Source of the DNA: an uncultured bacterium
GTDB taxonomy: Bacteria; Zixibacteria; MSB-5A5; CAIYYT01
DNA: 55,259 nt
Direction: 5' to 3'
Assembly (NCBI GenBank): GCA_903903945.1
Contig: CAIVAP010000244.1
Span: 1 to 55,259 of the forward strand
In this document: positions 1 through 9,777 of the stretch, piece by piece
Position numbering within the stretch: the first letter of the stretch is position 1
Layout of the letters: every line of letters begins with the position of its first letter
Position numbers and translations under genes: made by a program
The notes under the pieces: generated by a model
What the model saw: only the letters and a program-made list of their open reading frames with translations
What the model was told of the DNA's origin: nothing
The model's database searches: none

Positions 1-1
1 A

Positions 2-564
<563 letters not shown>

Positions 565-794
565 TTTAGGATCTCATGAGCCATTGCAGACTTGAAGGCG
601 TTGAGGGTGTAAAGGTGGCTTTCGTCGAAATGAGCCATCAAGTGACGTGACAACATACTCTGATATTACGCCAGACTTATTGGAACCGAAATGGATAGAG
701 GGCCTGATACGACTGAATCAAGCCCTCCCTCAACAACGAACATTGCCTTTCCCAAGTTTGATTTGAAATACAAAGGTGCTGATTTGTGTTGTAG

Positions 795-1859
795 TCAACT
801 AAGCAGTGCGCCTGCTCGGCGCTCGAGGCTTACTCGCTTGTCGGCAAATGGAATGCTTCGGGCGTATGCGGTGAGTCCCTGAGTCAGTCCCGAGCGCGTG
901 GTCACGTCTTCGCCTTCGGCAAGGCCGGTATTCCAGGCATTGGAGATTTCGATCTTGGTAAGGGGGATCTGTTTGAATGAGGTTGTGACTTCTTCAAGCG
1001 TGGCACCTATTCGATCTTCCATCGCTAGTTCTATGGCGTCTCTGATCCGAGCATCGAGATTTCGATTCTCTACGAAGCTATTCAGAACCGGAAGCGCATC
1101 GCTGTAGAATCGGGACAGTGCATGATTGCGATGGACAATTTTCAGTTCCTGCACTTCCTCTGCACCCCAAACAATGTGATTCCCGCAGACGAAATTGTAG
1201 AGGAATGTCGTCAGTCCGAACGTCGCCGATCCCGTTTCCGAATTCCACAGGAAAAATCCTTTGCCAAGACGTGCGTTTCCGACCTCCACCGGACGTTCGT
1301 CATTTACAAGAAAGACGAACATATCGCGGTCGGAGGCGTAGAGTCCGGCCGATCCCATCTTTGAATCCGGCGGATGCCAGTTGGTGTCCTTAACCGCTTC
1401 CAGAAGTTCGTAGATTACGTCGTAGTCCCAGATTCGCCCATAAGTCGGGCTAGTAAAAGCCGAGACTGCATTGCCGAAGTTGCTCTCGTCGGAATCGAAG
1501 GATTCGTTTTTCCTAACAAGCAACTTGGCCTCTCCGCCATTCTTCGCCATACCGTACTCAAGGCACTGAACAGCCATCCCAGCAGATAGTGATCTCAAGT
1601 ATCCCGCCGGTGCTTTTACCGACTGGCAGAGTTGCGAGAATGACCAATTGGTGAGCGCCGCATGCCGAATGTGTCCGTTCAGGAACATCCCGCCGCCGTG
1701 CGTTGCATGAAGTCGTAAGTCCCGCAGAGCATAGGTCTCCTCTAGTGCGTTACGCTTGCGCTTGCCGGTGAACTCGAGGATTGCATCAAGCGTTTTGAAG
1801 CGCTCGTCCGGCGGTCTCTTCACCCACTGTTTGTGGGCATCAACAAGTATCGTGGACAT
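795..1859 (-). CDS. DUF932-family (phage/plasmid-related) protein
   Basis: Protein pattern (GGGMFLNGHIRHAALTNWSFSQLC..., LYASDRDMFVFLVNDERPVEV, GFFLWNSETGSATFGLTTFLYNFVCGNHIVWG) typical of DUF932; AAAGGAG SD before the ATG at 1859. Confidence 0.85.
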   Translation of the reverse strand: MSTILVDAHKQWVKRPPDERFKTLDAILEFTGKRKRNALEETYALRDLRLHATHGGGMFLNGHIRHAALTNWSFSQLCQSVKAPAGYLRSLSAGMAVQCLEYGMAKNGGEAKLLVRKNESFDSDESNFGNAVSAFTSPTYGRIWDYDVIYELLEAVKDTNWHPPDSKMGSAGLYASDRDMFVFLVNDERPVEVGNARLGKGFFLWNSETGSATFGLTTFLYNFVCGNHIVWGAEEVQELKIVHRNHALSRFYSDALPVLNSFVENRNLDARIRDAIELAMEDRIGATLEEVTTSFKQIPLTKIEISNAWNTGLAEGEDVTTRSGLTQGLTAYARSIPFADKRVSLERRAGALLS

Positions 1860-1880
1860 GGTGTGTTTCTCCTTTCTCAA

Positions 1881-2642
1881 CTATCCACGCCATTTCTGGC
1901 AGTTTTCGAAGTACTCGCAATTCGGGCATTGCCATCCGGCATTCGGGTAGAATTGCCTCGCCTTGATTCCCTCGATTACGCGTTTGGCCAGGTGGAAGAA
2001 TCGGACTTTGTCGTTTTGATCCCGAAAGACTACAAAGCTGTGCAATTGTGGCTTCTTGGTCTTCGTGAGGATGTCCATCCGCAAGCTGGGCTCACGTTTT
2101 CGGAGCCAGCTGAAAGCATACGCGTAGGCCGTAAGCTGCAAATGCTGCGTTAGCGTAGTGAGGTCGTACACCTTGGCGGCGGTCTTCAATTCGACCACGA
2201 CGTCACCTTCTTCAAGAAGATCAAAGTAGCCATCCATCGGCAACTCAAGCCGTTCGCCGGTCTCAAGGTCAACCAGTGGTACCCGGAAAGACTGCTCGAC
2301 TGCTTTCGGAGCGCCCCCTTTGTATTCCTTGACGTAGACTGCCAGAAGCTCCTTGCCCTTGTCGATTATCGATTCAAGATCGCCACCGTTCTTGAATCGA
2401 ATTTCATCCACTGCCTGAGCATTCATGTCTGCCGCGAAGATTGCGGCAACGTCCTGCCATTCGTGAATAAAACCCTGTTGTTGTTCCTTGTGCCACCACT
2501 CGATAACGGAATGGATGGCGCTTCCTAAGGCGAGTTCTGCCGCCTTGAAGGGCCTCGGGAGTTCGTCGATATACTGATACCGGTACTTTAGCGGGCACAT
2601 CAGGTACAGGTTGATCTGTGATACCGATATGTGGTCGCGCAT
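1881..2642 (-). CDS. PD-(D/E)XK nuclease family protein (RecB/Cas4-like)
   Basis: SVSQINLYLMCPLKYRYQYIDELP N-terminus, GSAIHSVIEWWH, DGYFDLLEEGDVVVELKTAAK core (D...ExK), C-terminal CPNCEYFENCQ cysteine cluster. Confidence 0.85.
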   Translation of the reverse strand: MRDHISVSQINLYLMCPLKYRYQYIDELPRPFKAAELALGSAIHSVIEWWHKEQQQGFIHEWQDVAAIFAADMNAQAVDEIRFKNGGDLESIIDKGKELLAVYVKEYKGGAPKAVEQSFRVPLVDLETGERLELPMDGYFDLLEEGDVVVELKTAAKVYDLTTLTQHLQLTAYAYAFSWLRKREPSLRMDILTKTKKPQLHSFVVFRDQNDKVRFFHLAKRVIEGIKARQFYPNAGWQCPNCEYFENCQKWRG

Positions 2643-3334
2643 TAGCTTGGCACTCCTTCCAAGCCCACATTTAGAATGTGATCAATCAGAGTACTGGCGT
2701 CCGGCTTCGAGGCATCCTTCAGAGATTCCACGCCAAATGCCCGCTTCAGGAAGTCGTGGGCATCATCGCCAGTGACTCCGCGCTCGGCAAGCAAGCGGAA
2801 AAGATAACGGCGCTGGTTTTCGGTCATGGGCTCATCCGGCGGGTCCTGACTGGCACGGTGGTTATTGCGAGTGCTCTCAGAACCGTCATTGCCGTTTCCC
2901 CCGGCTGCCGGCGCGGCTGCACCCCTCATCCCGTTTCCATGGCCATTATCCCCAACGCCATTGATGAACTCATCGGTCAGTTCTTCGAGGGCAATAACGC
3001 CGACGTTCACGGCGTCCCGCAGTGCTCTTGCTTTAGCGCGGGTAAACGCCATGCGAATGATGTGCGGAGCAATGATGGCGTTCACGTTGTTGGGGTTGGC
3101 GTCCCCACACTCGGTGAATACCCCTTTTTCTGTCACTACTCTCGCCATAGAAATCGCGGTCATTTCGTTGTCCGCGGAAGGGGCTTGCAGCAGCTTGGTT
3201 TCGATCTCTTTCAAGCCTTCCTGGTGGGCGCGATTGAGCAAGCCAGCGTACGTGACAACCTCTCTGGTTGCAATAACGCGGCCTTGGCGGTCCTTGATCT
3301 CGATGGTCGTGACCAAGTTCGACTGGGTGGTCAT
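2642..3334 (-). CDS. Putative single-strand annealing/recombination-associated protein (Rad52/Erf-like by context)
   Basis: Start at MTTQSNLV with GAGGAGGT SD; FTRAKARALRDAVNVGVIALEEL segment resembles phage/plasmid SSAP-like proteins; stop/start overlap with the downstream PD-(D/E)XK gene. Confidence 0.5.
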   Translation of the reverse strand: MTTQSNLVTTIEIKDRQGRVIATREVVTYAGLLNRAHQEGLKEIETKLLQAPSADNEMTAISMARVVTEKGVFTECGDANPNNVNAIIAPHIIRMAFTRAKARALRDAVNVGVIALEELTDEFINGVGDNGHGNGMRGAAAPAAGGNGNDGSESTRNNHRASQDPPDEPMTENQRRYLFRLLAERGVTGDDAHDFLKRAFGVESLKDASKPDASTLIDHILNVGLEGVPS

Positions 3335-3488
3335 AAGACCTCCTCTCGTTGTTTTGTGTTGGTGTCTAAATTGGAAAAGGACTGGGGTGGAAAGTGAAAC
3401 CTTCACAGACCACCTTCGAGAGGGAGCGTACAGGCCCCACAAACGCAATCAATTGCCGAATGAGGACACTTTTCCGCCCTAGATCGAT

Positions 3489-4796
3489 GTGCCTCGCTTC
3501 CCTACGCTCAATCGTATGACGAACAGAGAACTTCTCATCCTCGGCGAAACTAACTACCGAAATGACCGGAAGCGATTCGGCATCTTGAACGATGACCGCC
3601 GGCGACACATGTTTATTGTGGGGAAGACAGGGATGGGGAAATCCACACTGCTGTTAAACTGCATCGTGCAGGACATCCAGGCAGGGCGGGGGGTGGCTGT
3701 CATCGACCCCCACGGTGATCTCGTCGAGCGGGTACAGGACCATGTCCCGGCTAGACGCGTTAACGAAACGATCTACTTCAACCCAGCCGACGTGGACTAC
3801 CCGATTGCTTTCAATGTCCTCTCAAATTCCGACCCGAAGCAGCGGCATCTCGTCGCCTCGGGGGTCGTGCAAGTTTTCAAGAAGATCTGGTTTGATTCCT
3901 GGGGTCCGCGGCTGGAGTACGTGCTTCGAAACGCGATCTTGGCGCTGCTGGAAGCTCGCGGGCAGACGCTGCTAGGTATCAACCGGATGCTCGTTGATGA
4001 AGCATTTCGTCAGAGAATCATGAACGCCGTCAATGACCCGGTGCTTCGCCACTTCTGGGGCGTGGAGTTCGAGCAGTATCCGAAAGTCTTCCGTACCGAG
4101 ACGATCTCGCCGATTCTGAACAAGGTCGGCCAATTCCTCGCCAACCCGCTAATGCGGAACATTGTCGGACAGACGAAGACCAGATTCGACCTTTCGGAGG
4201 TTCTCGCTTCTGGGCAGATTCTGCTCCTGAACCTCGCGAAAGGGAAGATTGGCGAGGACAACTCCGCGCTTCTGGGGGCATTGATGGTGACACAGCTCTA
4301 CCTGGCGGCGTCGCGGCGGGCGTCAGTTCTCGAAGAGGAGAGGACTGACTTCTTCCTCTATATCGATGAAACGCACGCGTACGCGACGGAGGATTTCCCG
4401 TCAATTCTCTCAGAAGCGCGTAAGTACGGACTCGTGATAGCGGGCATGGCGAATCAATTCCTGGCGCAATTGCCGAAACAGCTTGTGTCAGCCATCCTCG
4501 GCAACGTCGGAACGCTCATCGCCTTCGCTTGCGGATCGGAGGACGCGGAGGCACTGGCACGAGAATTCTATCCGACCTTCAGGGCAGTCGATCTCAACAG
4601 TCTTCCGCAGTACAACGCGTACCTTCGACTATCCATCGACGGGAAAACGTCGGAGCCGTTCAGTGCGGAGACGTTGCCGCCGCCTGTTAGCCTCAAACAG
4701 TCGAGTCGAGGGAAGATCATCAAGCAGTCGCGGCAGCGCTTCTGCCGGAGTCTCCAGAGCGTGAATGAACGGATCGAACGATGGATGCACAATTAG
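3489..4796 (+). CDS. HerA/TraD/VirD4-like ATPase (type IV coupling-like, DUF87-like)
   Basis: Walker A (VGKTGMGKSTLL), VIDPHGDL, Walker B-like (FFLYIDETHAYAT), C-terminal sensor-like region; GTG start at 3489. Confidence 0.85.
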   Translation: MPRFPTLNRMTNRELLILGETNYRNDRKRFGILNDDRRRHMFIVGKTGMGKSTLLLNCIVQDIQAGRGVAVIDPHGDLVERVQDHVPARRVNETIYFNPADVDYPIAFNVLSNSDPKQRHLVASGVVQVFKKIWFDSWGPRLEYVLRNAILALLEARGQTLLGINRMLVDEAFRQRIMNAVNDPVLRHFWGVEFEQYPKVFRTETISPILNKVGQFLANPLMRNIVGQTKTRFDLSEVLASGQILLLNLAKGKIGEDNSALLGALMVTQLYLAASRRASVLEEERTDFFLYIDETHAYATEDFPSILSEARKYGLVIAGMANQFLAQLPKQLVSAILGNVGTLIAFACGSEDAEALAREFYPTFRAVDLNSLPQYNAYLRLSIDGKTSEPFSAETLPPPVSLKQSSRGKIIKQSRQRFCRSLQSVNERIERWMHN

Positions 4797-4955
4797 CATT
4801 TAGCCGCCCTGCTGCTCGCTATTTCCGGGGTGGGAAGAAGAAAAGCAACGAAGTTAACTTTGCCGAGACTAGAATCGCTCGGCGGTCCTTTGACGATAGG
4901 CAACCCACGATAGGGTCTCCGGAGCTGCAAGTACACCTTCTGGAAGCCAAAGCAT

Positions 4956-4994
4956 TTGCGATTCGCAGTAAACACGCTATATTGTCTAATAGAC
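4956..4994 (+). promoter_or_regulatory. Candidate sigma-70 promoter with operator-like palindrome
   Basis: TTGCGA (4956-4961), 16-nt spacer, TATATT (4978-4983), followed directly by the perfect palindrome GTCTAATAGAC (4984-4994). Confidence 0.4.
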
Positions 4995-4999
4995 ACAGG

Positions 5000-5188
5000 A
5001 TGAAGTCCAAGATGAAACTCACTGCCGCTGCACTCAAGAAAGTTGGTGTAACCCTGACCGATCCTGACAGAATTATCCTTCACTGCGATCAATGCGATAA
5101 GGGATGGCAACCACAAATACAACCAGGTGGCAAGCTCCGTCGTCTCTACTTGGTCTGTCCGAACCGCTGCAACGAGCCGAGGCGTTAA
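5000..5188 (+). CDS. Small zinc-ribbon-like protein (62 aa)
   Basis: MKSKMKLTAAALKKVGVTLTDPDRIILHCDQCDKGWQPQIQPGGKLRRLYLVCPNRCNEPRR; CxxC and CxxxC pairs; downstream of a plausible promoter. Confidence 0.55.
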   Translation: MKSKMKLTAAALKKVGVTLTDPDRIILHCDQCDKGWQPQIQPGGKLRRLYLVCPNRCNEPRR

Positions 5189-5484
5189 AGTAACTGACTT
5201 CGGCGACACTTGAGCATCGTGACAGGATGGAGAGCGCGACAAGTTGCGCCGTCGTGGTTTAGGCCGTGACAGCGCCTAACTCTCCTTGATTCGTTGCTCG
5301 AAGTAGTTGAGTTCCACTTCGGCTAAACCAGATATTTCCGCGGCCATTCAGCCGGGTTCTTCAAAGCAACTTGATTCACGTCGAGCGTGAACGTTGGCAC
5401 TCGAAAGCTAATCTTTTTCGATAGTGCGGGCAGAATCAGACGGCTATTTCTCCGGAATGACCCTATCCACAAAGTTTGTCTGAC

Positions 5485-8400
5485 TCATCGAAGGGTCTGT
5501 CGTTCCTCCACAAGTGAATATATGTACGCTGTTAACGGCAACGCTCCAGCTACTCGAGGCAAATAGTTATGCGCCTCCGCAATGTGCTTCAGCCATCCCG
5601 GAACCGGCTCTGCATCCGCAGATTCACTTGAGAGCCTTGCTTTGTCTGAGAGTACGGCAAACGCAGAGTCGGGCGCGAGAATCTGTTGTGGCTGACCGTC
5701 GGATCCTACGTACTCAAGCTTTGCTCCCTGAGATTCCGCCTCCTTGTAGAAATCTCTAAGTCTGGCGGCAAGTTGATACGGCTTACCCCCAAAGTGCCCC
5801 GAACGCGAATTGCGCCAAAGCTTTTCGCCAGTCATCGTAGTTTCAATACCAGCTCTGATTAGGTATCCGTGGTCATAAAATTTTTCAGCAATCGCCTTAA
5901 ATATCCGTATGGCACTCGATACGTTGTCGCAGATCATGCCATTTCCGTCATCCTGATCCGGCTCGAATCCCATTGCCTTCTCACGTGTCGCAATGATTTC
6001 AAGGTCTCGGTTGATTTGGTGAATTATTTCCTGCAGCGGTCGGACTTCGCGCGTTCCGGAAGAACCCTTGATGTCCCACAAGAGTACCGCTTTGTCGACC
6101 TCAAAATAGCGGATTACAATTTCACTAACCGGGTAATGCCACGAAGACCAGACTTCAAGCACAGTCGTGCGTGTTCTCTCGAATAGCAATGAGACATTCT
6201 CCAGGCGACTTTCTATGCTCCCACTGTCCAGTTGCGCAGGTTCGACCTCGGGTGGCAACTGACAGGAGAGGCCACGTCTAAAAGCACCCCGTATGTACTC
6301 GTTGTACAGCGCAAGATGGTCCTTCAACTGTGTTCGCAACTCCGGCTTTCTTCGGTCATTGACGAGATCGTTTTCTGTCAGAACCGTTCTCGCGATTGAC
6401 ACAGCCTTGCCTGCCAACGCGGCTGCAAAGCGCAAGTAGCTCTCCCGAACTGTATGTTCACCCGGAGACAAATCAATTCTTGGTCGGATTGTATTTTGCC
6501 AATACGGCATACAGTGACCATAGCGTCCCATTTCAGATAATAATTCATCGACTTGCCGGATAACCTCAAAGCGCCTATCATACGAACCTTTCTTGATTTC
6601 CGTTTCACCGAGAAGATGAGCCGATTCGGCAAATTTCGCATCCAACCGTCCTGCGCTCACCCTGAGGTGTTGAGTGCCCGCTGTCGCGGCCAATTCGGCG
6701 AGAGACATAGCCAAATGGGAGGCGTTCATTAGAGGGTGGAACAGCCAGAGTTCAATCTCTTTGCTAATCGCGCACAGGTAGCTTGATTCATCATGACAGG
6801 TCGTCAGCGCGTGGAGTGCCTCGACACGCTCTGGTCCCTTGAGGTGGGATTCGAGGACCATGAACGTATCAACAAGGGACGCCGTCCTGTCTAACAGCCC
6901 GCGATCGATAGGATTCCGAGTCGGGTCGAACAGCTTCGACAGTGCCTTATTCCTGTATAGCATTCGGCCAGTACTGACTGCTCCAGATTGCCGCCGAATG
7001 CCACGTTTCTCATCCGATTGGAACAGATCAGTTTCCAGAGCCCAGTCAATTACAAACGGTTGCCGCGGATACTCCGGCAGCGTCGTCCGTGCCCCAAACT
7101 CGTCGAATCCGAGTGCGATCTCTACACTCAGGGCATTGTCAAGTTCCGCACTGAGGCCAACTTGCAAAGTGGCCAAAAGTTTCTCGCATACGAACCACGG
7201 GATTCCGTCAACTGCAGTATCACGATGTTCTCGTTTGAAGCACATGATCGCCTGAGCGAGAACATAGTCAAGCCAGTACTTGATCTTATGGTCGTGTGAG
7301 AGGTTTTCACCGAAGCGTATGCCACGAACCCATCTGTTTTCGTCATTTGTGGTGCGAACATAACGTGGAACAATTAGCCCCGAGTCAATGGAGGAATTAC
7401 AGCAATCGTGGAAGAGCGCGTCCGTGAGACGGACCCCGGACAGTTCAAGGAGTTGCTTCATTGCTGGGTAGGAAAGCGCAATGTCGAGACGTGACGAATC
7501 CAATCTACCGCTAGATCGGGTTGATTCATCCCAGACGAGCCGCTGCGCTTCCAGTACAGCAGCTAATGATTCGCGCGCGTGAGCGCCAGTGGTGTGAGCG
7601 AGGTACCGGTTTACCGTTGATAAGAACTTAGAGCCACTGCTCGTCCTGGCAAGTGTAAGCAACTCGCTCTCAATTTCAACTCGGTGCGTATCCCTCCACT
7701 CGGGCGTCGGCAGACCCGGTTCAGGCATTTCGCCCGCCAGAGCGGACCGAAGTTCCCTTTGCCATCCTGTGCACATGTCCAATCCGAAAATTAACCTAAG
7801 ATCACGTTCGGCGACTGACGGAGTATCAATCTCAATGCCCTTCAGGACTTCCGTAATCCAGCGCCAACCAAATTCAAAACTTCCCAAATAGTGTGCAGCG
7901 TTCATCAGTGCCTGATACCGTCTGGTCCGGTGAAGTGGGGAGTTTGCCGTAGCTTGAAGGGCGCTCCGCCAGAGAACGCCTAGTGGTCGTGGGCTGTGGT
8001 CGAATAGTGTGGTGTCAAGCATCTCGCTTTCAGTCAATGAAAGGCAGTATATGGGCACGACATTGAGATGTCGTTGTTTCCCATCGATGAATATCCGAAT
8101 CTGACATGGCCCTCGCTGGTAGGATGACAGCGAATGCACTTTCGCTTCCGACATAGCATCGTCATTAAAGACCGTTACGCCGCTGGCCGCATGCCAGCGC
8201 CGTGTATTGTCGTGCATCGAATCCCTGCGTGATTTCAAGTCCGCTAACATTGGCTCAAATGGCGTCGGAGAAGTGATGCCGATAATGGGATGGTCGACAT
8301 CGTAGGGGGTGCCGAGTGAACCGAATGATTGCACTTCGCTATCAATAAATTCCGCGATTTCGTCTTCGCGCACCTTCATCGACGCCTCTACTTTGCGCGC

Positions 8401-8760
8401 CAGTTCACTGTGTGCACCCCGCGAGATCGTGAGAACACAGCTGTGGACATCTGCATTGAAAAGAGAGAGTTCATCCATGACTCCTGCAAGCGTGGAGCCG
8501 AAGATCAAAGTGTCGTCGACCACAACTATCCGTCGGCCAGATAAAGTGGTCGCGTTGATGAAAGGCAGTGCCTTCTCAGTTACGCACTTCTCCCAAGGGA
8601 CAATTGGTGTGTTTGAAAACTGATCTACGAGCATCAGCAGTCGAGGTGCTTTGCGCGAGATTGCGACAATCAAGTCGTAGCGACTTTGGACAATACCACT
8701 GACGAACTTGGTAATGGGCTTCTGGTAGCGACTAAGAAAATGTCTCTCGTGAGCATCCAT
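5485..8760 (-). CDS. Large protein with N-terminal PRTase-like domain and C-terminal class III nucleotidyl-cyclase-like domain
   Basis: N-term GRRIVVVDDTLIFGSTLAGVMDEL resembles the PRPP loop; C-term AVLLWDIKGSSGT, FEPDQDDGNGMICDN, YLIRAGIETTMTGEKLW, FGGKPYQLAARLRDF matches the class III cyclase layout. Confidence 0.75.
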   Translation of the reverse strand: MDAHERHFLSRYQKPITKFVSGIVQSRYDLIVAISRKAPRLLMLVDQFSNTPIVPWEKCVTEKALPFINATTLSGRRIVVVDDTLIFGSTLAGVMDELSLFNADVHSCVLTISRGAHSELARKVEASMKVREDEIAEFIDSEVQSFGSLGTPYDVDHPIIGITSPTPFEPMLADLKSRRDSMHDNTRRWHAASGVTVFNDDAMSEAKVHSLSSYQRGPCQIRIFIDGKQRHLNVVPIYCLSLTESEMLDTTLFDHSPRPLGVLWRSALQATANSPLHRTRRYQALMNAAHYLGSFEFGWRWITEVLKGIEIDTPSVAERDLRLIFGLDMCTGWQRELRSALAGEMPEPGLPTPEWRDTHRVEIESELLTLARTSSGSKFLSTVNRYLAHTTGAHARESLAAVLEAQRLVWDESTRSSGRLDSSRLDIALSYPAMKQLLELSGVRLTDALFHDCCNSSIDSGLIVPRYVRTTNDENRWVRGIRFGENLSHDHKIKYWLDYVLAQAIMCFKREHRDTAVDGIPWFVCEKLLATLQVGLSAELDNALSVEIALGFDEFGARTTLPEYPRQPFVIDWALETDLFQSDEKRGIRRQSGAVSTGRMLYRNKALSKLFDPTRNPIDRGLLDRTASLVDTFMVLESHLKGPERVEALHALTTCHDESSYLCAISKEIELWLFHPLMNASHLAMSLAELAATAGTQHLRVSAGRLDAKFAESAHLLGETEIKKGSYDRRFEVIRQVDELLSEMGRYGHCMPYWQNTIRPRIDLSPGEHTVRESYLRFAAALAGKAVSIARTVLTENDLVNDRRKPELRTQLKDHLALYNEYIRGAFRRGLSCQLPPEVEPAQLDSGSIESRLENVSLLFERTRTTVLEVWSSWHYPVSEIVIRYFEVDKAVLLWDIKGSSGTREVRPLQEIIHQINRDLEIIATREKAMGFEPDQDDGNGMICDNVSSAIRIFKAIAEKFYDHGYLIRAGIETTMTGEKLWRNSRSGHFGGKPYQLAARLRDFYKEAESQGAKLEYVGSDGQPQQILAPDSAFAVLSDKARLSSESADAEPVPGWLKHIAEAHNYLPRVAGALPLTAYIYSLVEERQTLR

Positions 8761-9106
8761 GATGTTTCCCCAGTGTTTATCGACCCAAATTGATTGACCG
8801 CATTATTTTATGTATCATGATAATAGCCGGGTTGAATAGCCGACTCAATCCACTAGGAATTGTTCCTTGGCCTCAGGCACCGCCGCTCACACTGCCAGCA
8901 TGCGCCTTGTGAGCGGCTATTGAATTTACGAAACTGTGCCAGGAAGTCAAGTCTCCCGGAAGGCTGCTTGTGACCAATTTGTGACTATAATCAGTCCCGA
9001 ACCGTCAAAATTGATCCAAAGTAGTACTTCAATGGATCGCTGCTATCCTGCCGTAGTCCAACGCAATGCGTTGATGCTCATTCGTTTGTGTTTTCGTCGG
9101 GATCGC

Positions 9107-9146
9107 TTTTCAAGTCCCTTGCGTCTACCAATTACGCCACTCCGGC
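9107..9146 (-). pseudogene. 5'-half tRNA-Leu fragment (att-like remnant), copy 1
   Basis: Minus strand GCCGGAGTGGCGTAATTGGTAGACGCAAGGGACTTGAAA equals the acceptor, D-arm and anticodon 5' strand of a tRNA-Leu; no 3' half follows. Confidence 0.75.
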
Positions 9147-9696
9147 AATTGGTAAGGTGTTCAGCAATTTAGGCTTAACTTCGAAAGGACGCAAGGGACT
9201 TTTGTCCCGGTGCGCGCTTGATTGTACTTGATTGATAGATTGTCACTTGAGCTGAGATTGGCTAGGTGTTGTGACCAATTTGTGACTGCCGAGAGTTTGA
9301 TGACAGGGTCAGTCTGAGAAAAAAACGCTTCGTTTAATCAATCTGAACAAGTTGTATGCGATAAGAGAGCCAGCCTTCTCGGGGCTCAGTCTTCTTGAAT
9401 CGGTCGAGGTCGATTGTCGACTAGATTGGCCCCTCGGGACAGTATTTGCCCACTCCCGTGACAGCTTTTTTCAGGAAAGAACTTCTCAGCAACAAGGTTG
9501 AATACCGCAACCGCATCTTGCCTCAAGCCCCCTACGTGTTTAGACTTAGCTGACGGCAAACAGTCACGGTGAGCGGCGTCATGTCAAACTCGAAAAAGTG
9601 CTTTTCACAGCTTGACCGCGCAGCTGAGATTTCTCAACGATCAGCTTGGACCTAGGTCGCCCTTCCCAACCTCACACAGTGGATGGTTGTGTCACT

Positions 9697-9777
9697 TTAT
9701 GTGAGCTTGGTCAAGATGCAGAGCACGGCCAATACGACTATTCCAGCTATCATAGGGATTATCGTGACCTTCTTCAT
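9697..9777 (-). CDS. Candidate 26-aa single-TM small membrane protein MKKVTIIPMIAGIVVLAVLCILTKLT
   Basis: Read directly on the minus strand; ATG preceded by AAGGAAGGAAGGCCGC; hydrophobic core flanked by lysines; not in the supplied ORF track (too short). Confidence 0.45.
   Translation of the reverse strand: MKKVTIIPMIAGIVVLAVLCILTKLT

Noticed and set aside
2678-3482. Plus-strand ORFs 2678..3397 and 2865..3482
   Set aside because: Antisense shadows of the well-supported minus-strand SSAP-like CDS; no recognizable motifs or SD.
8813-8822. TATCATGATA palindrome upstream of the PRTase/cyclase gene
   Set aside because: A 10-bp AT-rich palindrome is expected by chance; no second site.
8882-8917. 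GCCGCTCAC...GTGAGCGGC inverted repeat
   Set aside because: Stem with 18-nt loop and no T-tract; cannot distinguish a terminator from chance.
9343-9430. Minus-strand reading ...STIDLDRFKKTEPREGWLSYRIQLVQID-stop
   Set aside because: Protein-like but only about 28 codons with a stop upstream; could be a decayed gene end, too little to call.
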